NCBI GenBank assembly: GCA_013399875.1
Contig: VXAZ01008120.1
Location: forward strand, 1,071,268 to 1,135,267
Length of the DNA stretch: 64,000 nucleotides
Reading direction: 5' to 3'
Origin: Gymnorhina tibicen
Lineage: Eukaryota > Chordata > Aves > Passeriformes > Artamidae
The notes under the pieces were generated by a model that made no database searches, was not told where the DNA came from, and saw nothing but the letters and a program-made list of their open reading frames with translations. Below, in pieces: positions 1 to 10,983 of this stretch; within the stretch, counting starts at the first letter, position 1, and each line of letters begins with the position of its first letter. The position numbers and the translations under genes are program-made.

Positions 1-704
1 AGTTGTGCTGCTTCTGGCTTACAATAGCAACCAGAAGCTCTCACAGCTGCACATGGGGAACAGGACGTTTCCAGCGCTCATTGTCATTGCCCTTGCTGAC
101 AGTGCTGCCTTAGTCTATCAGACCTGAGTAGGCAAAGGATCCAGACATACCCTTTAAGTCCCAAAGAAGGCAGCAGAATATAAATGTATGCCTGCAGTTT
201 TGTGTGGATTTATGTGCTCTGCTGAACTTAATTTTGCTGTAAAAGAGTCCCCATCCCTCCTGTGCTTTTGTTGTACTCAGTAGGATTCCAGATAAGTGTC
301 CATTGAATATGTTTTAAAATCACTGTGATATTATTGAGAGAAATTAATAAGATGGAGTAATAATCATAATAAAAATCTATTTTTTCCTTAAGCTAGTTTC
401 AGTTAAGTTCAGTGGAGCTACACAGATCTCATTTGGGACTATTATTCTCTATTAAGTTTTGTTGTAGATCTAGAATTTCATACAAATACTTAAAAATTGA
501 AGAGAACACGATTAGTAGATGCCAATTCTTTGTTCTAGAAACAGCTGGGCCAATTACTCTGATTTGAGTTTGCAACTAAGCACAGTAAAAGCAAAAGGAC
601 TGCATTGAAGACCTAGCAGTTCATTTACTCTGCAGAGGTAAAAAGCAGCCGTCAGATTTACTACCAACCGAAGATGACACGTACTGTGGCGGACTGAACT
701 GACA
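1..704. other. Unique AT-rich DNA, no gene seen
   Basis: No repeat, RNA gene or plausible exon was recognised. Open frames overlapping the right edge are antisense readings of the adjacent CR1 fragment. Confidence 0.5.
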
Positions 705-1023
705 GCGCGGGGACTCTGTCAGGACTTGCAGGGGACACGTGGTCTCTTCTCCCAGGCAAAAAGTGGCAAGATGAGAAAAAAGGGCCTCAAGTTGCACTGG
801 GGGAGGTTTAGATTGGATGTTAGGAAATATTTCTTCACTGGAAAGGTGATCAGGCACTGGAACAGGCTGCATAGGGAAGTGATGGAATCACCATCCCTGG
901 AAATGTCCAAAATGCCACATGGATGTGGCACTAGGTGATATAGTTTAGTGACGAACATGGTGTGCTGGGTTAACGTTTTGACTCAATGATCTTAGAGGTC
1001 TTGGCAGCCTTAATGATTCTATG
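705..1023 (+). mobile_element. CR1 LINE, 3'-terminal fragment
   Basis: This is the last 0.3 kb of a chicken-repeat-1 (CR1) non-LTR retrotransposon. Seen: the conserved run around 'ggaggtttagattggatgtt', then 'tttcttcactggaaaggtg', 'cactggaacaggctgc', a 'tcaccatccctggaaatgt' block, and the 3' end 'atgatcttagaggtctt' leading to 'atgattctatg'. It covers only the extreme C-terminal coding end and the 3' UTR of ORF2, which is the usual result of 5'-truncated target-primed insertion. Frames are broken and no reverse-transcriptase domain remains. The left boundary is approximate, because similarity fades near 705. The subfamily is not assigned. Confidence 0.9.
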
Positions 1024-2788
1024 TGTGTTGAACATATATTTGAGGGTAGATGCCAGCAGAAATCCCCTTTGTACACACACATTTTTGTATATTATGCAGG
1101 CGTTTGTTTACAAGTTATGCATATGTTTACCTATATATAAACATGCAAATATTTATAGGTGTATATACTGCATTCTTTGTCTTCAAGGATTTTACACCCT
1201 CCTGACTTACTCCAATGAATTCACAAAATATGAAAGAAGCAGGGCAGGAAGAAGCAGATTTATTTCAATGCCCTCTGATTTCTGTGCAGTTTCTTTTGCC
1301 TGTGAATACAGTCATCAGAACTAAAGTCTGCCTGAATTCATGACACCCATTGCTGCTGACTGCAGCAAAAAGCAGCCCTTGAGTGACTGCCAGCCAGACA
1401 AAGCACAGGATGAGCTTCCTGCCCGTACCTATGTGTGATCCCGAGAGATGTTAAAAGGTTTTCATATGAAATGTCTTCAGTTAATTAAAACAAGGGCAGA
1501 GAGGAAAAGGTCTAACTAGTAGAGTAGCTGCATCTCCTGTGCTTTTAGCAAGCCCAGCTGCTTGTACAGACATGCATAAGCTCTAAACCAATTTTTCATT
1601 AATGAAATTTTCCGTTCCAGCTCCACTGATGCAGAGGTTTCCGCTTTCAGGCTCCTTGCTGTGTTGCAGAGCTTGTTATTAGTTATTATTCATCTGTCCT
1701 CAATTCAGTGATCAGATCTGTCTGCTGCTGCTTTAGGAGGCAGAGAATGTAGCCAAACTTACTGAGAGAAAAACACAAAGCAGGAAAACATAACCATTGC
1801 ATGAAGTGCTTTTCCTGTGGGCTGCCAATCTCACCCTGACATCATGTAGATAAGAAATAATTTTCAATCAACAAAGACAGGGCCACTGCAGATGAAGCCT
1901 GAGACAAACAGAACAAAAAGTCATGCTGTCCTCATCCTCAGCAGAGCTGATCCTGAACACTTCTCAGAGATACGGGTCACTGCAAAGTATCATCTCATCA
2001 GAATTCCCACTAACATCCTTCATCATTTTTCCTCTCAGAATGCAAGCAGTTAAAAAGGTGCAAATCGGAATATTAAGCTCTCTTGTTGAGGGACAGTTCC
2101 AGAGGGGAACTGTCTCAACAACTGCTACTTCCTGGTGTGGAAAAGCTAGTGACTGCTGAGAAAGAAAGAAAAAACAGAGGCATGGGTCAGTCTTGCATCT
2201 TTATATGTACTGCTTCCAGCTGAGTATGGTTCACAGTGAATAGGAAAGCTCATTTCTCATACAGGTAATTTCTATGCAGCTTTGTAAGGCTTGAGCAAGC
2301 CTGAGTCTACATGTCTGTTGCTTCTGCTACAAGGATTGCCTTTTGTAGAAATCAAAAGAACAAGGCTGAGGCACAAATGGTGACGGAATTGTGACATACA
2401 GCCACCTTTGGGAGAATGATTCCAAGGGTTCTGCCTGGCCTTGGGAACAGGGTTGCCTCTGTTCCCCTTTGTCTCTCCCTGGCGAGCTGTGCAAAACGCA
2501 TCATGTGAAACAGTATGGCTTCCAAAACAAACAGCTGGAAAACTGGGTGGCAATTTGAAATAGGAGCCATCTGCAGGTGATACGGTCCTCTTGATAGTGT
2601 GGCTGATCTGGCAGTGCCTGTGCAAAGTGGAAATGTGCTCTGCATGGACTACCTCTATCTGTGTGCTTTGTGACCCAGAAGTACAGAGATCTGGCATTAA
2701 TAACAGTAGAATCTGAATCTCGATTCATGTCTGGCTAAAAAAGAGAGATAGATGGATAAAAGTATTCTCATGTAACTAGATTATTAGA
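1024..2788. other. Unique DNA, no gene seen
   Basis: Mixed-composition sequence with short open frames on both strands (for example 2272-2697 on the minus strand) that show no domain, no coherent splice sites and no coding bias. No repeat family was recognised. Confidence 0.45.
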
Positions 2789-3130
2789 TTGCAATATTGC
2801 ATTTCATATGCCAGCCCAGGCTCAGGGAGACCTGACCTCACCCAGCCCAACCTCCCAGAGGCTGGCCTAGGCCAGCCAAGGGGGGATTCTGGGATGTGGT
2901 GGGCAGGGCCAGCACAGGTGTGCCTGGGATGGAGTCTTCTTTACTCACCTCAGCCCCAGGGCACTAGGTCATTTTTTTGCTCTTGCTCCTGAGCAGTGCC
3001 TGGCAGTACAAGGGAAACTGCCCTGGGGAAAGGCCAGGAGGGAGGCTTGGGCCTGCTCATGCCTTCCCTTCCAGAGCCACTGAGGCCCTTTTCAGGCGGT
3101 TGCCAAGAGCAGGGATTTGTACTAAATATC
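2789..3130. other. GC-rich patch, unclassified
   Basis: About 340 bases are markedly richer in G and C than their surroundings, with many 'ccagccc', 'ggccagcc' and 'gggcag' words but few CpG dinucleotides, so it is not a typical promoter CpG island. The edges are abrupt: AT-rich sequence begins again at about 3125 with 'taaatatcaaaag'. The sharp boundary and the CR1 that follows 30 bases later suggest an inserted repeat of a family I cannot name. Open frames on both strands (67 and 60 codons) look like composition artefacts. Confidence 0.4.
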
Positions 3131-3162
3131 AAAAGTAAAATTAATCAGGGGTAACCGTACAC

Positions 3163-3875
3163 CAATACAGTCTGGGGGCTGACCTGCTGGAAAGCAGCTC
3201 TGTGGAGAAGGACCTGAGGATCCTGGTGGACAACAAGCTGTCCGTGAGCCAGCAGTGTGTCCTGTGGCCAGGGAGGCCAATGGTATCCCGGGGGGCATTA
3301 GGAAGAGCTTTGCCAGCAGGTTGAGGGAGGTGATCCTGCCCCTCTACTCAGCCCTGGTGAGGCCACATCTGGAGTGCTGTGTCCAGCTCTGGGCTCCCCA
3401 ATACAAGAGAGACATGGAGCTCCTGGAGCAGGTCCAGTGGAGAGTAACCAAGATGGTTAAGGGACTGGAATATCTCTCTTACCAGGAAAGGCTGAGGGCG
3501 CTGGGCTTGGTCAGCCTCAAGAAGACACAACTGAGAGGGGACCTCATCAGTGTCTATCAGTATCTGAAGGGGGGTATCAAGAGGATGTTTCCAGGCTCTG
3601 CTTGATCTGAGCAATAGGACAAGAGGCAATGAGCAGAAACTGATGCACAGAAAGTTCCATCTGAACACGAGGAAAAACTTGTTTACTGTGTGGGTGACCC
3701 AGCACTGGCACAGATTTTCCAGAGAGGTTGTGGATTCTCCCTCACTGGAGATATTCAAGAACTGCCTGGACACAGTCCTGTGCCATGTGCTCTAGGATGA
3801 CCCTGCCTGAACAGGGAGGTTGGACCAGGTGACTCACTGTGGTCCCTTCCAACCTGACCCATTCTGAGATTCTGT
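3163..3875 (+). mobile_element. CR1 LINE fragment with C-terminal ORF2 remnant
   Basis: This is a 5'-truncated CR1 of about 0.71 kb. An open frame at 3255-3605 (116 codons) encodes the C-terminal tail of the CR1 ORF2 reverse transcriptase. Recognisable blocks are '[20 protein letters not shown]', 'ELLEQVQWR', '[16 protein letters not shown]' and 'YQYLKGG', which lie downstream of the catalytic palm, so no enzyme activity is retained. The 3' end is clear: 'ggttggaccaggtgactc', then 'tcccttccaacctga' and 'ctgagattctgtaa'. Around 3255 a short deletion has shifted the frame relative to the upstream coding sequence. The ATG at 3255 is fortuitous and this is not a host gene. Confidence 0.93.
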
Positions 3876-6644
3876 AAAAAGTAATTCTGAGCAAGTAATA
3901 GACATAATAAGTGTGCATTTTGCATTTTTTTGGCTCACCAAGAGCTGCCCAAACCAGACAAGGACATCTATTTGAGGACATTGATAAATCTTGGTTTGTC
4001 AGACACAGATCAGTGATCACAGCCATGTTGATCTGTGTTGGCTCACACATCACCATTAATCTATCTTACTATTTATTTATTGGACTATAAAATAACTTAG
4101 AAACTTAAATCCTTTTATTTCCACATCTTGAAAAACTGTTCATTTCCACTTAGCTGGGAATGGTAATTAGCAAAACCAGGATATGCGCAAAGAAGGACAA
4201 CGGGAATGACTGAGGGGATGGCATAGCTGCATTCACGAAAAATACTAACAATTGAACCTGAAAATAGTGAGCACAAACCTCCAGAGCAACCCCTCTTCAT
4301 ATATGACAACATGTACCCGTGTCTAAGTTCTACAGAAAGCCTTAGCACTTGGCTCAGCACCCCTCATTTTAAATGTATAAAGAAACTTCCAAGAAAGTTC
4401 AAATGCAGAGCCTGAAATGCCTTGTCATGAGGAACTGAGCAGAAAAACCAAGGCAAAAGCTCCTATACGTGGGAGGTAGATATGAAAGTAAATCTCTGCT
4501 GTTTTCAGCCAAGGGAGAGCTGGGTACCTGCCACTTTGCAAACCCACAGATTTCTGAGATTATCCTCTGATGAGCAGACGTTTTCTTTAAATAGCAAGCT
4601 GCAAATTAACAGTTCTCAGAGAACTCCTCTGACAAGTGCCTGACAAAGTTTCTTCCTTAACCCTTAAGGTGCTGACTTAATGGAGTGATAGGAAAGGTAG
4701 GGCCTGGTACAATGATTACCACTAGGGCTAATAACCTCATGTGGCAATGTAAGAGTGGGAGATGCCATTCTTGCCATGTGAGAGACAGTGGATAGATTTT
4801 GAGGTCAGAGACTTCTGATTACAGCAATTTTCTCTGTTTCAAGGCAATTTTCAAGATGTTTTACTTTTTTTTTTTTGCTGTTCCAAGTGATGATAAATAC
4901 GAGTATGTCTGTGAAATAAAAATCAGGGCAAATTCTTGGGTTTTCCCCCTCTTTGTCACAATGAATTCATTGAAATGTTAAAACAAAAAAGAATATTTAG
5001 TTATACAATTCACAAAATCTAGCATAAGTTGACAAGTTTGTTTTCAGTACCTGTTTTAAAATTTAAAATTTTTCAGAATGGACCTTTTCTGGCAAACAAC
5101 AATTAGTATTTCCCTATGAAAAATATTTCATTGAAAACTGACTGATATGATACAATGGAGAAGAGGTTAAAACTAGATGTTTTTAATGGAAACATTTTGT
5201 ATTTTTGCAAACCAAAGCACACTAGTGTCTTCCAGAGAAAGAAGCAAGACCTCTACCAGTAAATCAGTGTAATTCCATGTGTTTCAATGAAGCAGAGTAA
5301 ATAATGCTGGCAGCAAATCTTGTCCCTTGTGTCTAAAGCAGAATTTCCTGTCACAAATAGGTTGAAGTCTGGCTCTGTTAATACATCTTTCATGTCTCCT
5401 TACACTTTTGCTGCATCAACCACTGTTACAAACTGTTGTCTTGAACTGTAATAATCATGTACTTCATCACAACGTTGCTGCTGATTCTTCTCAGTTATTA
5501 TGTTGTATAATAATACCACTTTCTTTAAGCAAGATGCCATTTAGCTTTAAAAAAAAATTCCATGGGCACTTACTCTGTCTGAAGAAGATCCCTGCACCAC
5601 CTTTTGTAGTGTTGCCACAATGCTTTTCATTTACAAGTAAGTACAAATTAAGCTAAGCTTTGCTCTTTTATTCCTTTCACTTCCTCCCATTTTGGTTGCT
5701 CACTTATGTGACTGTGGGCAGGAGTGCCTTTGTTAATTTTTTTCTCTGCAATCATCTCATGGACCCCTTTCCAATGTCTGCGTCTCACAGACTGCCACCA
5801 GTCCATAACCTACAAGACGAGTCACTGTTGTGCAACACTGAAGTGCTGTTAATCTTATTCCCTGTGGAATTTATTTACTGTATTTTCTCTTTCATCAGGT
5901 TTTTCTTCATAACAGTAAAGCACCTAAGTCCAAGGTGTTTTGCCAGTGCTGTTCCACTGAGTTTTGGAGGATCTTACTGGCACAAATGGCAGTGGAATGC
6001 TGTCCCTAATTGAAAGAGATATGTAAGTCTACCTATTCTCATAGAAGGGCAAAGACATTAAAAACTGCTATCAAATAATGTGTATTGTCAAAAGTCTGAG
6101 CTGTGGCAATAAAATCTGTTCTTCCAAAGCTGTTTCCTTGATTGTTGCTTCCCATGTTCAAACACATATGGTATCAACTGAAAAATAATGCAAAAATAAC
6201 AACTATTAGAAGAAGAAAATACTTTGGCAAAGGAATACCTTCTTGTAGCACGGTCGTATCATATTGCTAAGAGCAATAGGACAGGACTTTCTGAAAGGTT
6301 TCTTTGGCAGCTGGATTTTTGTAAGCTCTGAGGACCTCTTGAGTCTGCAGGTTTCAAAATGTCCTTGAGGCATGTGCAGGTGGAGTAATTCAGGGCTGTA
6401 AGTTCTGAAGGTGGAATGGAGCAGAGGTGAGAGCTGTCATTTGCCCAGGTGAATTTCAGCCCAGGTACCAAAGACTACTCTAACTATACTATCCTGCTTC
6501 TTGGAATATTGGTCCCTAAATAGGAAATAGGATCTGAGGACTTCTGAGAACCTTGTGAATCTTTTGTTTTAGTACTTAGTAGGATGTCAGTAGAATCCAA
6601 AGCCTTTGTTTCTCTGGATAAGCAATGAATATGGATATAAATAT
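3876..6644. other. Unique AT-rich DNA, no gene seen
   Basis: About 2.8 kb without a recognised repeat or gene. A T12 run lies at about 4864-4877. The open frame at 5660-6013 is rich in Phe and Leu, as random AT-rich DNA would give, and shows no domain. Confidence 0.45.
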
Positions 6645-6686
6645 GGATCTGGATCTGGATCTGGATCTGGCTCCGGATCTGGCTCC
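6645..6686 (+). repeat. Hexamer microsatellite (GGATCT)n with GGCTCC variants
   Basis: Seven consecutive 6-bp units: four GGATCT, then GGCTCC, GGATCT and GGCTCC. It is preceded by a degenerate stretch containing 'atggatataaatatggat', which suggests the array grew from a related seed. The interleaved variant units point to at least one duplication of a 12-bp dimer. Confidence 0.95.
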
Positions 6687-8059
6687 ATTCTTCACAACGC
6701 TATTGGATCTCAACTGACGTCTTGGTCTCTTCTGTGCTAGCTTTTGTCTTCTTCAGTATCTCCTGCTGTGAGAATCACTGTCTGCTGGCATTTTTCCATC
6801 ACATTCCCTAACAGGAAGCTTTCTTCATGTTACTTTCTGTGCCTTTTAAATGTAACAGCTGGGATGCGAAAATTCAGTTTGCAATAGGTGTACACTGGGG
6901 AGCTCTGGAACAGTCATAGTTAGCATCTGAAATAAAAGGAATCCAAAGGAGAAAACCAGGCAAAAAATGGAAAACAAAAATTCTATACTTACTGTATTTA
7001 ACACCAGTTGTACTGCAGCTGCAATTATCCTCAAGAGTACATTAGAAATCTCAGGACACTGAATTACAAACACATAATTCAGGCCCATTCTTGTAAATGG
7101 GCCTCACTGTAATATTTTCATGTTAATACTCCCAAACCTCATCACAGCTTCAGTTTATTGAAAATGGCTAGCTCTCTAGAAGAAAAACTAGATGATATTT
7201 CTATGTAAATATTTATTCCAAGATGTATATCCTTTATATAGAAACAACCAGAAAAAGACAGCATTTAGTGAATTCACTAATAACAAAACCAGTAGAAGCA
7301 AAGAGTTTGTCTTTTCCTCTGAAATCACAGTCCCGAGAGCAGGACCTTTACTTGGTTTACCTGTCCAACGTCCAGTGTTAATGGTTATTAACAGCAAAGT
7401 GTACATTGAGATCATTCTGTTCTTACTCAAAAACCCCCTCTCGTTCGACACAACATATGGAAAATATCCTGCAGTTCAATGGTGCCAAGGTATACCTTTG
7501 TCAAAACCTTTTTTTAAAATATGCATCATCAGGGTTTCAAAGACCCACTTGACTGAATAATCCTACCGCACCTAAGGAAAAACATGGACCCTTGCACCCA
7601 TCTCCATGGAAATGAAGGGTAATGATGTTGTTGAAGGTGATGACACAGTGGTTGTCAATTTGTCCTTAAGCCCAGGCTTCAGCTGCCCCTTTACCTTGGT
7701 GAGGCTGGAGCCAATAAAACTCAATCAGTTCCAGCATTAGCCTCGACCAGACCTCTTGTAAATTATCTTTCAAACTAGCATAGAGAAGTAGGATCATCTA
7801 TCATAATGTACCTTAGTTTGAATGAAGACTTTAGAAAATTAATTTACTAAGGTACTGAAGATAGAACAGAGAAACTTTAGGTAGCACTAAGTTTTATTTT
7901 AATTAATAGCACAAACTCATCTCAGTAACAAGACACTGCCTGAGATAATTTCTTTGCCTGCTGATCTTCATTGAGCTCCCAAATGAGTCAGGTCAATAGG
8001 AACAGACACAGTCTATGTATTTTTGATATAAAGCCCCTGTTTTATTTTTTGTTTTCATA
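6687..8059. other. Unique DNA with one exon-like segment on the minus strand
   Basis: No repeat was recognised. On the minus strand, 7058 down to 6993 is flanked by a good acceptor ('gtttgtaattcag') and a strong donor ('gtaagtatag'), and has one open frame of exactly 22 codons (CPEISNVLLRIIAAAVQLVL then NT). There is no partner exon, so it may be chance. Confidence 0.3.
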
Positions 8060-8158
8060 ACTCAAGGCCAGGTTGGATGGGGCTTTGAGCAGTCTGGGCC
8101 AGTGGCAGGTGTCCCAGCCCATGGCAGGGGTGTTGGAACTAGATGTTAAGAAGACCTT
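8060..8158 (+). mobile_element. CR1 LINE, short 3' end fragment
   Basis: About 100 bases match the CR1 3' UTR: 'ggccaggttggatggggc', 'tttgagcagtctgg', a 'ggtgtcccagcccatggcag' block, and 'gttggaactagatg'. It lacks the usual terminal 'gattctatg' repeat, so the extreme 3' end is lost or diverged after 'aagaccttgg'. Confidence 0.88.
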
Positions 8159-9423
8159 GGGAGATTTTGTTGTGAGGATCTTATTCTTTGGATGACAGTC
8201 ATGACAGAAAAACGCAAAACTCCTTTACTTGCTTGTAGTGTTTAATCTCCCATTTTTTCTTAGGCTTTTACCTATCCAACACAATAGACCCTTCTTTTGA
8301 AGGCTGATTTTTTTATTACAAAGGACTGTATAAATTGAACAATAAATTGTCTAAAACATTTTGCAAGCAATTGTAAAGCACCTCTGGCAGCTACTCTAGT
8401 TGTAAGCTGAGAATGTCAAAGATCCTAAATTCAAGTTCACTTGAAATCTGTATCCTTTGTCTGCAGTAGTTTCAGCTCTTTGGCTCTAATTATGCAGCTT
8501 TTTACTTTAAAAATACTTCATTGTTTTATTTGTGTATACCACTTTGTGTTGTATTAAACAGAAGAAAGCCAAGTTACACAGCAAATCTATAGTGATTAGT
8601 TTTAGACTTGAGACACGTTCACAAGCAAAGTGCATACAGCTGTAGTAACAGCATGTATTTTATTCTTTCACTTCCATGGGCAGCTGCCTCTAACCTGAAA
8701 TTCATGCCCCATTACTCCCATTTAGTGAGATATTATGGTGGTTTTGATGCATCTTTTTCTAAGGTTGGCCACAGAAAACCAATAAAGCAAATGAGTCCTT
8801 TACATGCTTAAGAGCATTCCAGGTGAATAAAACACAGAGCCATCTCCGTACTTCAGTCTCTGTACTTCATTAAAGTTAACAAGCATGTTTTTCTGTGGGG
8901 GAAAAAAAAAGAGAGAGACTAGAGAAAGAGTCAAGCAAAGGAAAAGAGAAAAAAGTTGCCATAGAATCTTAACACACCAACATTTGCAGGGACAAGTCAC
9001 CTTGCTTTAGCCTCTCTAGCTTTCTTTTCCCCTTTCTTGCTCTAAAATTAGACACATCCATTTCAAAGGAGCCATCTGGGCAATCCTAAGGAAAGCAAGA
9101 GAGAGCAGACCTGACATTTTCTGAAGCTCAGTCAACCAGAGGAAAAGTATTTTATTTCTCCTTCTCTTTCTGATTTGAGGAATAAAGCAAAGAGAGTCAA
9201 GAGAAACTCCTATTGTGAAGCATAATAGGGAATGTCATTGCAGCTTTTCCTGAGATGATTCAAGGAGCTTTTTCTACCAGCATGCCATCTGCATTTGCTT
9301 TATAACAGAGAGTGGCAGCCAGTAGGTTAAAAGCTTAGCATAAGTCTTTGATTCAGCAAGCAACCTCCATTCAGAAAAAATACTGAAGCTTAAACTCTGC
9401 TATGTTTACGGTTTCTCTGTTAG
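8159..9423. other. Unique DNA with a purine-rich tract
   Basis: About 1.26 kb with no gene or repeat family recognised. Positions 8896-8955 are almost entirely A and G on the + strand (A9, then 'gagagagac', 'aaagagaaaaaag'), a simple low-complexity tract. Confidence 0.45.
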
Positions 9424-9950
9424 GTGTACTCTCACCTCTAGTATTGGGAGCAGTTTTGGGCACGATAATATAAGAAAACTTTTAGAAAGCATCCAAAGAA
9501 GGGCCACAAAGATGTTGAAGGGTCTCTTGAGGGGAAGATTTATGAGTTGCTGCTGAGGTCACTTGGTCTGTTCACCCTGGAGAAAGGGAGACTGAGGGGA
9601 GACCTCATTGCAGTCAACAACTTCCCCATGAGGGCAAGTGCAAAGGCATGCACACTGATCTCTTCTCTGTGGTCACCAGTGACAGAACTCAAGGGAATGT
9701 CATGGAGCTGTGTCAGGGGAGGTTTAGGTTGCATATCAGGAAAAGGTTCTACAGCCAGAGGGTGGTTGGGCACTGGAACAGGCTCCCCAAGCAAGTGGTA
9801 ACAGCAGCAGCCTGACAGAGTTCAGGAAGTGGTTGGACAATGGTCTCAGGCACATGGTGTGACTCTTGGGGCTGTCCTGTGCAGGGCCATGACAGGGTCT
9901 TTAATGATCCTTGAGGATCCCTTCCAACTCAGGATATTCCACGATTCTAT
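9424..9950 (+). mobile_element. CR1 LINE fragment, diverged
   Basis: This is a 5'-truncated, more diverged CR1 of about 0.53 kb. Recognisable blocks run in order: 'gggagcagttttgggca', 'agaagggccacaaagatg', 'accctggagaaagggagact', 'gaggggagacctcattgcag', 'gtcaggggaggtttaggtt', 'gggcactggaacaggctccc', and the 3' terminus 'gatcccttccaactcagg' with 'cacgattctat'. The tyrosine-rich segment that normally follows the 'gagacctcattgc' block is disrupted. The 84-codon open frames on both strands (about 9540-9801) are readings of this fragment and are not genes. Confidence 0.9.
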
Positions 9951-10960
9951 ATGTCTATGTGTATTTGCTCTACCGAACAGGAATCCTAGAGCCCAAAATA
10001 CTGAGTTTATTTTACATCTAACACACAAGTACAGGAATGACTTAACTGTAGGTATCATAAGGTGAAAAGAATAGTGAGGCAAATTATCCCATGTATTTCT
10101 GACGTTGACAGATTTTAGCATACTTTTTTACCAGGACAATCTTCTGCCCTCTTAGACCAAAAAGCCATGATAATTTTTCATGTTCACTCTTGCCTTTCCT
10201 TTTTATATTAAAGAATAACTTTCTGTGATGAGTGCATTTAATTTCAGTGAGCAAACTCTGTAATAAAATAGCACTCCAACTGAATCAAAGAAAGTGAACA
10301 AAACCCTCTAGAAGGAGATAACTAAAGAATTGAATAGAGGATGACAGGCAGCTGCTGTGGAAAGCAATATGTAGGCTGGACATCACAGGCCATTTGTAGC
10401 CTAGAAACCTGTCAGACTTCTTCTGTAGGCACAGACAGAATAAGCAGGGAAGGATTTTACTAGGATTTTCTGTAGACAATTGGTCAAACTAATTGAGAAC
10501 AGAGTTTACAAGACTTGAGAGAGGGAATAAAATCAGAATGCATAAAAAGTACCCCACTTGTTTTTGCCCACCAAATTCATTCTCATTGAATGGTTCATTG
10601 GTTGGTTGAACTGGCATTGTGAAATGTAGGATTCAATCGTCTTTATACCTAACTAAAAAGGTAGCTAATGGTTAACAGCTTGACTGGTCCTTTTTTAAAA
10701 ACAAATCACATTAATTGCCTTAACTTCTGTGGCATTTCCACAGTTCTTACCTGCACTGCAAGTTCTGGGTTTGCTTAGGTTTATATTTTTCTCAATTTCT
10801 CCTTTTTTTTACCTCTCAGCTGTTCATATTAAGAGAGCATTTTTCTTTGAATCATTCACATTTTTAAGTATTTCCTATGAATTTCCTACAAATATTTCAA
10901 GAAGTTCCCTTCCAGCATCAATAATCATCATTACCCATGAATCCCAGGCCCCTAATTCTG
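9951..10960. other. Unique AT-rich DNA, no gene seen
   Basis: No repeat, RNA gene or supported exon was recognised. Confidence 0.45.
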
Positions 10961-10983
10961 CCCCTCCCCTCCCCTTCCCCCCC
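10961..10983 (-). other. G-quadruplex-forming motif (minus strand)
   Basis: On the + strand there are four C tracts, C4-T-C4-T-C4-TT-C7. The minus strand therefore reads G7-AA-G4-A-G4-A-G4, with loops of 2, 1 and 1 bases. This is a canonical, very short-loop G-quadruplex motif, and it stands out in AT-rich surroundings. Confidence 0.8.

Noticed and set aside
3255..3605. 116-codon open frame with reverse-transcriptase-like C-terminus as a gene
   Set aside because: It is the tail of a 5'-truncated CR1 element. The catalytic domain is absent and the start codon is fortuitous.
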